Shown: positions 44,348 to 55,072, counted from the stretch's first letter. The stretch: DNA of 64,000 nucleotides from Gonocerus acuteangulatus (GCA_946811695.1 OX328123.1:126391518-126455517), one strand, 5' to 3'. Numbers and translations: made by a program. Notes: a model not told the origin generated them from the sequence alone.

Positions 44348-44916
44348 CTAAAATGACAAAAAACAAAACAAAGAAAAACAGAATTAATGCACAGAAAAAA
44401 GGTTTACCAGTAAGATAAATGATAGGTCTATAAATACAAATGAACTTTTTTAAAAAGAACCATTTTGTTGTTAAAATATTAGAACGATTATGTTATTACT
44501 AAACAGGTAAAGTGAACATCAATTATACATCTAGAAATTAGTTCTAGAAAATCAATAGAAACATAAAACACATTTTAAATGAGGTATATACAAGTGAATA
44601 GTCACTAATAATAATATTAATTCATTTTTAACAGAAAATAAGGTCCTACATACCAATGGAGGTGCCGGGAGGCAGAAAAAGACCAAATTTAACACTCAAG
44701 AAACCATCGCGAAAATGGTTACTTAAGCTGTACCTCATTTAAAATGTGTTTTATGTTTCTATTGATTTTCTAGAACTAATTTCTAGATATATTTTAACAA
44801 CAAATTGTTCTTTTTAAAAAAGTTGATTTTTATTTATAGACCTATCATTTATCTTACTGGTAAACCTTTTTTCTGTGTATTAATTCTGTTTTTTCTTTGT
44901 TTTTTTGTCATTTTAG

Positions 44917-44947
44917 CTGAAGAAGGCTACCAAAGAGTAGCCGAAAC
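44917..44947 (+). ncRNA. Hammerhead-ribozyme-like core, right arm
   Basis: CTGAAGA (44917-44923), one A, GGCTAC loop CAAAGA GTAGCC (44925-44942), GAAAC (44943-44947). The stem is perfect and compensates the single change in the left-arm copy less well than expected from pure drift. Known hammerheads occur in Penelope-like terminal repeats. Confidence 0.45.
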
Positions 44948-45019
44948 GTCCTTAATATAGATTTTTTTTACAAAAAATCGTATTGATGTTTTCTTAGCCG
45001 AATCCCAACAAATCCCTGA

Positions 45020-45190
45020 GTGCTTATCACCTCGACGGCTATTAATAGAATTCTTATCAAAAATAGTACAAAGTAACCCCCCCCCCCCTTCCGATTGACT
45101 GATTCTGTTCATTCTAACAACCCTTCTTTCTCATTATGTACCCACGACTTATACCGAGTTTTGTTACAATACAAGAGAAATTAGGACCGG
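45020..45190 (+). repeat. Family A-type unit
   Basis: 'taccccccccc', 'gattctgttcattctaacaaccc', 'accgagttttgttacaa' correspond to one ~142-bp unit of family A. It continues beyond the MITE at 45578-45780 with two more units, then a 'ggaccgattttg' end. Confidence 0.6.
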
Positions 45191-45577
45191 CATGGGCGTA
45201 TATACCTGAAATAAAATATTTGTTATGAACTAAGTGATCTTATTTAATTTATTTTTAAGGATTTTATGACACATTTTTACCATCAAACCAAAAGTTCGGG
45301 GGGGGGGGCGACTGCAGCCCCCTCAGCCCTCCCCCGAACTTTTGGTTTGATGGTAAAAATGTGTCATAAAATCCTTAAAAATAAATTAAATAAGATCACT
45401 TAGTTCATAAAAAATATTTTATTTCAGGTGTAAAAGCGTTTTAGTTGCCTAAAACTATTCCAAGTTCTAAATTGTTAGTAGTCCTTACCCCGGAAATGGT
45501 CCCAGCCCCTCCCCTTCCCCCCCCCCCTCCGAAAATTTCCCAGGCCCCTCCGAAATTATTTCCTATACACGCCCATG
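45191..45577. mobile_element. hAT-like MITE (family D), copy 2, with internal hairpin
   Basis: Ends CATGGGCGTATA and CGCCCATG. Flanks AGGACCGG and AGGAATGG match at 6 of 8 positions. The first half has been replaced by an inverted copy of the element's own middle (see the palindrome 45205-45428). Confidence 0.75.
45205..45428. repeat. ~100-bp-armed hairpin inside the MITE
   Basis: The arms 45205-45300 and 45333-45428 are reverse complements with few differences (centre 45316.5). The loop is G/C-rich (cgactgcagccccctcagc). Confidence 0.85.
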
Positions 45578-46010
45578 AGGAATGGTCTGAGCAAGTTAGT
45601 GATTTGTGTCCGGAGTAACCTCACCCCACTCCTCATTGGCCGATTTAGTTCATTTCACAACACATTTTTCTATTTAAATTATCATAACGAATACCGAGTT
45701 ACGTTGCAATAAAACAAAAGTTACGGCGGGTATTGGCAAATTATTTTGGGTCCGGAGTAAATCCCCCCCCCCAGATGGACCGATTTTGCCACAACAGCGA
45801 TGCTCTGATCTCGAACAACTCTGGAAATAACGATTGGCGCTTCATATTTTTTTTTACCAAACAAACAAAAAAATATTTTAAAGCATCAGATAGTGTTTAT
45901 AACATCGATCAGCGATAGAATAGATCAAAACCTTTATGTCTTCTAACAAAAACATATTGATGGAATTCAGTCAATCTATTTATGTTTTTCACAGTATTTC
46001 AAATACCCTA

Positions 46011-46200
46011 TCTACTATAAATTTGTCAAATACCACTCACTCACTCACTGACCTATCATCGCCCAGCCCAAACCACTCGACAGAAAAATTTAAAATTATG
46101 CATGGACACTCCCTATAGAACGTAGACACTCGCTAAGAAAGGATTTTTTGATATTCGAATTTTTAGAGGGGATTAATGTTTTAGTTGGTTAGAGCATGCA
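46011..46200 (+). repeat. Helitron-like 5' segment
   Basis: TCTACTATAAATTTGTCAAAT, then CACT repeats, matching 5630-5770. It leads into 'catggacactccctatagaacgtagacactcgctaagaaagg'. Confidence 0.5.
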
Positions 46201-46277
46201 CGCCTAGGCAGCATGCGTTGCAAAGACGATAACAGAACAGCTGTTACCGTACTGTATCTATTTCACAGTAGGTATTA

Positions 46278-46398
46278 TTAGCACTTTCCTCCGAAGGAAA
46301 GTAGCTATTGAGGTTGCACTCATGACGGAATTTTTGAAAAATTTCTTCGAATCTTTATCGATCCTACCTAGTAGAAACCAAAAATGACCCCAGTTAAA

Positions 46399-46450
<52 letters not shown>
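46278..46450 (-). repeat. Family A, 3' part (left half of a split copy)
   Basis: TTAGCACTTTCCTCCGAAGG hairpin end, 'gtagctattgaggttgcactcatg', 'accaaaaatgacccc', then (TA)n from 46400. The other half of this copy is at 55543-56050; the R1/LOA element lies in between. Confidence 0.75.
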
Positions 46451-46452
<2 letters not shown>

Positions 46453-46519
46453 TATTTCCTTCCCTAAGTAACCCTTAAGGAAGGGAGTTTATTTTTATTT
46501 TCTACATGTGCCGTACATG

Positions 46520-46945
46520 ACAAATGTACATAGCATGTAATTGATTACAAATTAATATTTATATTCTTTATGATTACATTCTAAATGTAGAACATCAAGG
46601 AAAAAGAAACAGAAATAAAAGGAATTAGAATACAAAAAAAAAAAAAAAAAATAGATCTCTTATATAAAAGAAATCGAAGGATTTTTTTTCTCCTATAATG
46701 ATTTTTCCAGTATCCCATTATTGTATAAATATGTTCAGCATATTTTAGTAAAGCCCTCTCATACTTAAGAAATAATATTTTTTCTGCAACAGGCCAATGT
46801 CCTATGTGTTTGGTCACGTATGTCTGTAATGTTTTCCTTTCTTCAGTTAGTAGTGTACAGTCGTACAGTAAATGGTGATATGTCTGTGTTGCATTGAAGT
46901 CACAGTAACAGCTTTCATCTTGGCTTAGTCCAAATCTATAGCGAC
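46520..46945 (-). pseudogene. R1/LOA ORF2, C-terminal part
   Basis: Frame from 46945: YRFGLSQDESCYCDFNATQT, then YHHLLYDC (the Cys/His motif after RNase H), then VTKHIGHWPVAEKI. It ends near 46580. It joins the part ending near 48238 once the 1.29-kb insertion is removed (the preceding residues there are GIVNSYFY). Confidence 0.75.
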
Positions 46946-48237
46946 CCCTACACGGTCAGTAATAATGACATTACCTTATTAAAATGACATTAATAATGAC
47001 AGTGTAAGGTGGACAAAGTTGGAATGACGAACAGTAATGATGTGAATCCGGATTTTCTGATCTCGGCTTCATCGTTACTGAAAGTGGAGGGGATACTGTC
47101 ATTATTAATGATGGTGTAGGGAGCGCTACATCATTAATCCGTCATTACTCAGTCTATCTCGAGCTGTAACTAGGCGAAACAGATGTAAAGGTTAAACTAG
47201 ATTGAGTAGAAAGGGCAAAAAATAATATGAATTGAAATGTATGACTCTACCTTGGTAACATTATAGTTATAAAATAGTTAGGTACTTAGTTAGTAAGGAA
47301 TCCGCATTAAGTGTAATTGAAATATATCATAGAATAAAATATATATAAAGTCATCTATAAGGTACCAACAACTTTTCACACTCGTTACTTTGCATTTGTA
47401 TTGACGATATAAAATAGGTTGAAAGTGCTTTTTTTTTTTCATCGACTTTAGAAAATAATGTTGACGTGATTCTTTTACCAATTCATTTGTCTTATAGAGT
47501 AGATTAGAAGAAAATATAATCGTTAAATTATAATTTATATTTCGTCAAATATATTCAAAAACATGCTTACGTTTTCAAGCAAACTAGTATTATACATTTT
47601 TTTACACCAAAAATAATAGCAGATTTAAAATCAACACCCCAAGAAACCCTAACGTGGCGAATAATATTGAAAACAAAAAATAATGATTTTTCCCAGTCTG
47701 GAAGAGAATAAAAATTTGTAAGCGAAAATGTAATGTGACGTTTTGAAATTCAATATCTCCCCTTGAGATAATCCGATTTTTACGTCATTGAAATCTTTCA
47801 AAAGAAGAAAGACTCCTTTTTCTAACCATATAAATGACTATTGTATTATTTCAAAAGGCACTTGCGAAAAATGGTTATCCAAATAAAAATAAAATGTAAA
47901 CTTTTTTGCACATAACCTCGGTCCCAGAACACTTGGAAACGCCCCGATTGGAAGGATATGTGTCATATTAAGGCCTTTACGAACGTTTCACATGTTTTTT
48001 TGTGGCTAGTGTCGCAATTATAGCTACACAGGCGACTTTGTGAGGATCCATTATTAACAAAACACTTCTGTCACGGAGATCACAATGCATACTGAGGAAA
48101 AGTAATGACATTAAAAATGATCCGTGGAATGACGGTGTAAGGTGTACATTGTAATGATGATATGGAATGACGAGAGTTGAATAGTAATGACATTACTGAT
48201 AATGTCATTATTACTGACCGTGTAGGGGCCGCTTATA
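46946..48237. mobile_element. 1.29-kb non-autonomous DNA transposon with TIRs
   Basis: Left end GCGACCCCTACACGGTCAGT (then aataatgacatt); the right end is its reverse complement with one change. The word AATGACATT and relatives recur near both ends. An internal pair around 47105-47150 (ggtgtagggagcgctacatc) resembles the TIR outer part. No transposase is visible. The target duplication is unclear, so I leave the superfamily open. Confidence 0.75.
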
Positions 48238-51200
48238 AAAGTATGAATTAACTATCCCATGTCCTGTTAATAATTGTGTCATGTAAAAATTTGTTTTAGC
48301 ATACGTTTTGTCAAAGTATTCTGTAATGCCTGTTATAAATATTTTTAAGTGTTGTCCTTTTGTAGTTAAAGTCCAGTCTTCTTGCCATTGTCTTATTGTA
48401 TCTGTCAGTAACTGTCTTTTTAAATGTGTTTATGTTATTTTGTTGTAGCATTCTGGAATTCTTAGATCTTTAGAGGCTGATTTAGCTGCTAGGTCAGCAA
48501 GTTCATTTCCAAGAATACCAGAATGCCCTTTAATCCATATGAAGTGTACATGAATGTTTTGTTGAGTAAGATCGTAAAGTATTTGTCGTATTTGTTCAGT
48601 AAGTGGGCCATGAATTGTGTAATTATTTAATGATTGAAGTGTGTTTTGACTGTCAGTGTAGATGTTTACCTGTCTAATTTGTTCTTGTCTCTATATGTAT
48701 AGTAAACTCTGTAGTACCGCAAATTTTTCAGCCTGATTGTTAGTGCATAGTCGTCCTTGTCTGTACTTGTAAGTCTCTGTTAATTCTTGTCTTCTAAAAA
48801 CTACAAAAACACAGCCCACTTGCTCCCCCTCTTGGCTCCCATCTGTGTAAATATCAATATCTGCATCGGGATTGTACTCCATTGATACAGACGGATCAAT
48901 GGAGTACAATCCCGCAGGATGCATCCAGTTGTTATGCCTCACAGGTCTTTCTATTTCCTCAGGGGTGTACATTGGGCTGTCTTTTGTGGTCTTCAAGAGA
49001 GAATACTCCATTACATACTGCTTTGCTATGAGATTAATAGGAATTATCTTGGCAAGTACACATGATGCTTTATAAGACACTGTTTTAAAACCCTTTATTA
49101 CTTTTAAGGCCATTAATCTTTGTATTCTTTGTAATTTGTTCTGGTTGTGTAGTTTAGTTAGTCCATTGTACCAAACGTTAAGTCCGTAAGTCAGTGAAGG
49201 GAGTATTGCTCCTTTGTACAGTATGTGTAGTGCTTGAGAGGGTAAGCCCCATGTTGTACGGGCTGCTATGGATAGATTGTGAATTAGGTATAGAAGTTTG
49301 TTCTGTAATCTGTCAATGTGAGTATTCCAGTTTAATTTTTGATCAAATGTAATCCCTAAATATTTCAGTGTTGTGACTCTGTTTATTTCTTGTCCTTGTA
49401 TGTATATTTTAAGTGGTTGTATTTGTCGTTTTTTTGAAAAAATTATGTATTGACATTTAGTAGTATTAAATTGTAATTTGTGACGTTTTGCCCAGGTGTC
49501 TGTGATTTGTGTGAGTATGTTTATTAGAACTTGCATATGTTTAAATAGTGTAGAACGTACAAGAATGATTATATCATCCACAAAAGCTAATATTTCTGCA
49601 TTATGAGGTAGTTGTGTCTGCAATAAATCGTTCACTATCAAATTCCACAATAATGGAGAAATACTTGAACCTTGCGGTGTTCCTAGAGTTTGATGCTTTT
49701 GAATAGCAATGTTTTTTGTAGTAATAAAAGTCTTCCTGTCCTTAAAGAAATTTTGGATTAGTCTGTAAATGTTTAATGGGCAGTTGAGTTTATGTAAGGC
49801 TTTGAATACAGATGGCCACCAAGCATTGTCAATGCACCTTTTATGTCAAGAGATATTAGAACTGTGTGCGATGATTTGGTAAATGATTCTTGGATAAATG
49901 CAACTGCTTTTCCTAATGCTTCTGCAGTAGAGGTTTGAGGGGTGAAGCCGAATTGATTTGGATGTAAGAGATGGTTTGATTGTAGATAGTGTGTTAATCT
50001 CTTACAAACTAACTTTTCCAAGACCTTTCCACTTGTTGGATCCAGGGAAGTTGGTCGGACTGACGAAATATCATTTCCTTGTCTTCCAGGTTTATTAATT
50101 AAAATAAGTTTGGATATTTTCCAAACATTTGGAAATTGGCCAAGAAGAAAAAATTGTTTGTAAAGTTCATCTATAAAATTTGGAAAACAGTAATATATCT
50201 TTTTAAAAATTTCACCAGTAATACCATCAATTCCAGGTGGCTTGTTTCTTTTTAAATTTTCTATTACATGAATTGTTTCATTGTCCGTAAGAGGTAAGTC
50301 ATTAGGTGTTTGTGGTTCTATTTCTGCATCTCGTCTGTGTTGTCTGTGTAAATTATTGTCTGTAAGTGAATTGTCTGTTTTAATTAGTTTGTCTAGTAGA
50401 TATTGATAAGTTTCAGTCAGCGTGGATGTAAAAGTTCCGTCTTCTTTTTGAATAGTATTCAGAGTAAATTGTTTCTTTAATTTATCAGCTGAGAATTTGT
50501 ATGGGCATCCCCAGGGGTTGGTTCGGTCTACATTACTACAATATTCCTTCCATGATTCTATTTTACTTTTCCTGATTGTCTGTTTGTAAAGTGTTCTCTG
50601 TCTTGTATATTCTTGTTTCCAAATTTGTCGTAAATTGTCATCATTTTTGGTATTTTGATAAATTTTTCTTAATTTGTTAGTCAGTTTTCGTAAGTTCGTT
50701 AAATTTTCATTCCACCATGGGTTAAGTTGATGTGTTCTCTTTGAATTGAATTTATAGTTACCATTAGAAATTTTAAAAGACTTATTGCACGCCTTAGTTA
50801 TAATTTTTGAAAACATTTCTACTATTTTATTAACGTTGTTTGCATTGAGCAGTAAAGCCATGTTTGAATCCATCGCGTCATCATTTTTAAATTTAAATCC
50901 ATTAGAAATGAGTTCTTTTAAAGTAATTTCGAAAAGCTCCCAATCAGAATTTTTTATTTTGTATTTGAAACCAAAATTATTTTTATAGCAATGTGATACT
51001 ATTGAGGTTGTTAATTAATAAGTTATAGTAAGGTGGTCCGAAAAGTTCTCAATAGTCTTTATTTTCCAATTAATTATGTTGTTGCTTAAGTTACATGAAG
51101 TCAGTGTAATATCAATGTTGCTACTTCCTCTAGGCCCGTCAAACGTTGGCAAATTTTGGTTTTGATTAACAATATACAGATTATTTGATAATATAAAGTC

Positions 51201-51530
51201 TTCTAATGTTCGTCCTCGTTTGTTAGTCAGTACGTCGTGCCACAATTTTGATCTAGAGTTGCTATCTACTCCTAATATAATTTTATTTTGTTTGAAGTTA
51301 TTTAAAAGATTACTGAGGTTGATTAAATCCGTGCTAATATCAGAAAGAATGTCTATATATAAACAGATAATAATAAATGATAAACCATTTATGTTAATTT
51401 CTACTACTGTTAAATCTCTACTGCAGAAGGCAGTATGCATTACAGCATCAATATTTTTATTATTTATAATTATTTGTGTTTTAGGTGAAATATTATCTCC
51501 TTGAAATATTCTATAATTACAACAGGAAGT
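48238..51530 (-). pseudogene. R1/LOA ORF2, main part (endonuclease end, RT, RNase H)
   Basis: Endonuclease (51440-51015): ILGVDSNSRSKLWHD, NKRGRTLEDFI, LPTFDGPRGSSNIDITL, NFSDHLTI. RT (50873-49773): KPPGIDGITGEIFKK, SSVRPTSLDPTSGKVLEK, NQFGFTPQTSTAE, LISLDIKGA; a frameshift follows. Next frame (49650-48691): FVDDIIILV, in which the active site reads VDD rather than ADD; thumb; RNase H start YTDGSQEGEQVGCVFV. A TAG near 48690 interrupts RNase H, which continues to about 48240 (TDSQNTLQSL, KGHSGILGNELADLAAKS). RNase H points to LOA rather than classical R1. Confidence 0.85.
48868..48913. repeat. Perfect 19-bp hairpin inside R1/LOA ORF2
   Basis: Arms 48868-48886 and 48895-48913 are exact reverse complements; the loop is 8 bp (acagacgg). 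It lies in frame in the linker before RNase H and causes a repeated YS(I)D/MEYNP-type stretch. Confidence 0.9.
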
Positions 51531-51785
51531 GTATTTATTTAAATTTCAACGTCCATTTATTATTAACTAGGAATTTTAGGACGGGTTATCTATAAAAGGG
51601 TTACCACCCTTTTCTAGCCAGGATAGGGCTGATGCCTTTTCTTTTTTCTGAAGAAAAGCCACCACCCCTAGTGGGAATCGAACCCACGACCTTTGGCTCA
51701 GAGTGTTAAGTGCTCACGCCTTAACCCTCACGGCCATCGGGTCTCCGATGGCCGTGAGGGTTAAGGTTAAGCCGTGATGCAATTA
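51531..51785 (-). mobile_element. tRNA-derived SINE (family I) in R1/LOA endonuclease, with 5' snap-back
   Basis: Target duplication TTACAACAGGAAGT (51517-51530 and 51787-51800). The minus strand reads GGAGACCCGATGGCCGTGAG at the head, box B GTGGGTTCGATTCCCAC, body and tail. Beyond the head an inverted copy of its first ~35 bp has been added (51746-51780). Confidence 0.88.
51719..51766. repeat. Perfect 21-bp hairpin at the SINE 5' end
   Basis: Arms 51719-51739 and 51746-51766, loop GGTCTC. The inverted part then continues imperfectly to about 51780. Confidence 0.9.
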
Positions 51786-52170
51786 CTTACAACAGGAAGT
51801 AATTTTGGTTCCAGTATAAGGTTCCTGTATTAAGGCTATATCTGTTCTATTTTTAGAGATGACATGTTTTAATAAATCCGATGGTTTTAATAACCCGATG
51901 GCCGTGAGGGTTAAGGCGCGAGCACTTAACACTCCGTGCCAAAGGTCGTGGGTTCGATTCCCACTAGGGGTGGTGGCTTTTCTTTCGAAAAAAAGAAAAG
52001 GCATCACCCCTATCCTGGCTAGGAAAGGGTGGTAACCTATAGATAACCCGTCCTAAACTTCGTAGTTAATAATAAATGGACGTTAAAATTTAAATAAATA
52101 AAAAAAAAAAATAATAAATCTAAACCACCATACAGTGTTTGGTATTTAATTGAAGGAAATTTATAATTAC
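51786..52170 (-). pseudogene. R1/LOA ORF2 N-terminus (endonuclease start)
   Basis: 51892-51786 reads KPSDLLKHVISKNRTDIALI then QEPYTGTKI, the first endonuclease block with its catalytic Glu. A second SINE separates it from upstream residues at 52170-52113 (about FPSIKYQTLYGGLDL). Confidence 0.7.
51893..52112 (+). mobile_element. tRNA-derived SINE (family I), plus orientation
   Basis: ACCCGATGGCCGTGAGGGTT head (a few bases short), box A and box B GTGGGTTCGATTCCCAC, body, AAATAAATAAA tail. It lies head-to-head with the 51531 copy. The target duplication is probably within 'aataaatc', but is ambiguous. Confidence 0.85.
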
Positions 52171-52565
52171 TTCTGGTTTTTTATGGTTGTCCATAATAAA
52201 GTATTAGGTATGATAAATATTTTATCTTCAAATATAGGTGGAACAATAACCATTCCAAGTCTATGAGAAACATTTGTTCTAATGATAACAGAACAGATGT
52301 TAATATACATAGTTTATTTGTTGCTTTTGAACCTGAAATAAGGTTATGTTTACTTCTACTGATTACACTCATTAAATAAAAATACACAAAGAAAATAATT
52401 ATGATGCTATATAGGAATAATGCAAAGGGAAATCCATTGAAGTTTGAAAAAAGATTATTAATACTGTTATAATATTCTTGAAATAATAGTTGTATCTGAC
52501 AGTTGCTCATCAATAATAAAGATATTTTGAAATCAGCGTACTTATTAGAATAATCCATAGCAAAG
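52171..52565 (-). other. Unexplained segment between R1/LOA ORF1 and ORF2
   Basis: About 390 bp between the ORF1 stop and the ORF2 start. It has a 125-codon minus frame (52558-52181) rich in Leu/Ile/Tyr/Phe with a probable membrane segment (FALFLYSIIIIFFVYFYL). R1-group ORFs usually adjoin or overlap, so this is either a long spacer or another insertion. No domain recognised. Confidence 0.35.
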
Positions 52566-52879
52566 TTAGTTGTAATCTGTATTTTTTATTAGCCTGTTGA
52601 GAAAAAATTTGTAAGTTGGGCATACCTGGCTTAGAGCTGAATGGGATTCTGGAATTTTCAAATGAGGTTTACAATAGCTATTGTAGGTCTTGCAATTGAT
52701 GCATCTGTGTTCTTCCTTGGAGTCCTTCTTAGGGCAGTCCTGTGCTTGATGCCCTTCTGTGCAGTGGGGGCAGGTTGGGGTTGCTGCTGTGCAGGATTCT
52801 GAGCTGTGATTCAGCCTCGAACATCTCCAGCATCGACGGACGGCTAGGTAATCTTCTAGCGAGCAGATCGTATAACATA
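52566..52879 (-). pseudogene. R1/LOA ORF1, C-terminal zinc-knuckle part
   Basis: CWRCSRLNHSSESC, CPHCTEGHQAQDCP and a third Cys pair (CINC) are the CCHC knuckles at the end of R1-group ORF1 proteins. The frame ends at 52566. It is cut upstream by the Tc1 element. Confidence 0.8.
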
Positions 52880-53159
52880 CAGTCAGTAACAAAAGTTTCT
52901 GGACACTTACAGGCTCAGAAAATAAAATGTTGCAGTTACCAGTTGGGGTTTTAAACAATAAAACAAGTAATAACATTTAGTATTTTTATTCACGAGTACT
53001 TTAACATAATTAAATTAAATTTTTCATGTGAACAAAGATAACAATAGAATTAGAAAACAAAAATCAATGAAAAAGAAGGTAACAATAGTTTTTGGACACT
53101 TTTAAACAAACTTTTTTCAAAATTCAACAACATCAATATTTATGATTAAAAAAATTGAA

Positions 53160-53854
53160 TTAATATTTTGTGGGATTGCCCTTAGCATTCATTACCTCCC
53201 TCAGCCTGTTGGGCATAGAAAAAACCAATTTCGAGGTCACAGAAGTCGGAATTTTCGACCATTCTTCGATAACACGCTTTTTGAGGTCTTCCTTGGAGCT
53301 TATTGGAATCTTCTTCAATTCCCGCTTTAAATGCTCCCACAGGTGCTCAATAGGGTTCAAGTCGGGAGATTGAGGTGGCGGATTGACTAATTTCGGGCAA
53401 TTATATAGGCACCAAGTTCGGGTTGTCAGACTTGTATGTTTAGGATCATTGTCCTGATAAAACTGGAACTTACCCTTAAGTCCTAAGATGTCTGCACTTG
53501 GAATCAAATTTTTCTTTAAAATGTCAACATACATTGCTGAATTAATTTTACCGTCAATAATCGCTAACTGCCCAACACCTGCAGCCGCCATACACCCCCA
53601 CACCATCAAAGAGCCTCCCCCATGTTTTACTGTGGGCTGTACATTTTTAATTTTTAACGCTTCATTTCTTTTTCTCCACACTTTTCCCGTCCTATGTGAC
53701 CCAAAAAGCTCAATTTTTGTCTCGTCACTAAATATAACGTTCGCCCAATACTCAGATGTTTTATTGTAGAAGGTTTTTGCAAATTCAATCCTCTTCCTTC
53801 TATTTTTTTCATTGATCATTGGTTTACGCCTAGGGGTACGCCCATGGAAATTAT

Positions 53855-53912
<58 letters not shown>

Positions 53913-54229
53913 CAACTCTTCTAATCGTTTGAGGGTGGACTTTTTTCCCCATTTTCTCCATATATCTCTGCTGCAATGGCGGGAGCACTTAGTTTTGGAT
54001 TTAACTTAATTTTTCTTAAAACTTTGTTTTCATCACGTTGGTTTAATTTTTTTTTTGGACGGCCGGTAGTTACTTTAAAATCGAATCTGTCTTCATGCCT
54101 GTACCGATTTATCACATTCGCCACTGTGATTTTGCATCTATTTACCATACGGCTAATTTCACGAACACTTCTTCCCTTTTCATAAGTGAAAACAATTATC
54201 TGCTGCTCTTTAAATGTTGCCCGCGCCAT
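53160..54229 (-). pseudogene. Tc1-like transposase (DD34E), frameshifted
   Basis: Start ATG at 54229 (MARATFKEQQ). HTH pair: RSVREISRMVNRCKITVANV; then TTGRPKKK (GRPR-like AT hook). A frameshift in an A6 run near 53945 and an expanded A/T homopolymer (53847-53912) break the linker. The catalytic part is open: IFSDETKIELFG (Asp), the HGGGSLMVWG block, DNDPKHTS (Asp), PQSPDLNPIEHLWEHLK (Glu). The last two are at DD34E-like spacing. The catalytic triad is intact although the frame is not, so the copy is recent. Confidence 0.9.
53847..53912. repeat. ~66-bp poly(T) run
   Basis: An almost pure T run within the Tc1 transposase region; one of two very long homopolymers in the window. Its length may reflect slippage or assembly error. 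Confidence 0.85.
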
Positions 54230-54597
54230 AACTAATAAGATATCCGCACCAGAGCAAAATATAACTTTGACTAACAAGAAATTGTATTACTTTAAGCCTA
54301 GGCATGATCTTTGAACGCCCCTTTCTAATCCTAGAAGGATTTAATTTGGTACTTGTTTGTAAACAGTAAGTAAACGTCCAGAAACTTTTTGTTGCCTCAA
54401 AACAAATCAATAATTTCAAACTATCTCCGCATTTTAAAAATAATAAATCTATTAAGTGTTGACATGTTTTGTTATTTAAAAGAAAAGCGAATTAATAAGA
54501 GAAAAATTATCATCATTATTTTTATTGGTCAATCTCACTGGAAATCGTGATTATTTTACAAGAACTGTGAGTGTCCAGAAACTTTTGTTACTGACTG

Positions 54598-55072
54598 TAG
54601 CTTGAGTCTTGTCCTCAGCAAAATGTTTCTTGCTCGTGGGGACACATGGATCACAGCATGTCTTCTTTTATTTGTTTTTGATTCAATAATAAATTCTGTG
54701 TATATTTCGTCTTTCATAATACCTAACTCCTCGTTTTGGCTAAGGAGAATGTCGGAGAGGTTATGTTTAGTAACCTCTTCTGGAATATTTTTTTATTATT
54801 AGGCTTGGCTTCAATTTTTTAATTGGAGTAGAACTTAAAGTTGAATTGACTTCTTGAAGTTTTGAATTTATCAAATTAATATCTTTTTTGTCCTCATTCT
54901 CAACGATAAGGAATCCTTGTCTGGTGCTTCTGATATTATTTATACCAATCTTTAAATCGACTGGATTTATTAATTGTTTGAAGGTGCTTTTGGTTTCTTC
55001 CACTTTTGCGTCGGTTTATTTATTTTTTATTATTAATTTATGAGAAGGTTTGACAAAATTAATTTTCTTTTT
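54598..55072 (-). pseudogene. R1/LOA ORF1, central part
   Basis: 55003-54767 reads FKQLINPVDLKIGINNIR, then TRQGFLIVENEDKKDINLI, typical of the region before the knuckles in R1-group ORF1. The next frame toward 54600 is RHAVIHVSPRARNILL. A related copy lies at 63400-63640. Confidence 0.7.

Larger units (their letters stand above)
44247..45019. mobile_element. Penelope-like element ends in a ~770-bp palindrome
   Basis: 'cagggatttgttgggattcggctaagaaaacatcaatacgatttttt' opens the left arm and its reverse complement closes the right arm. The symmetry continues inward with indels to about 44586 and 44731 (tacctcatttaaaatgtg). Each arm carries a hammerhead-like core. Inverted terminal repeats of this kind are typical of Penelope-like retroelements. 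No RT or GIY-YIG coding remains. Confidence 0.65.
52880..54597 (-). mobile_element. Tc1-like DNA transposon in R1/LOA ORF1
   Basis: TIRs CAGTCAGTAACAAAAGTTTC (left) and its reverse complement GAAACTTTTGTTACTGACTG (right), flanked by TA (52878-52879 and 54598-54599). 1718 bp. Confidence 0.92.

Noticed and set aside
53847..53912. Poly(T) run as a SINE or LINE tail
   Set aside because: It lies inside the transposase linker with transposase sequence on both sides and no target duplication; simple expansion or assembly error is likelier.
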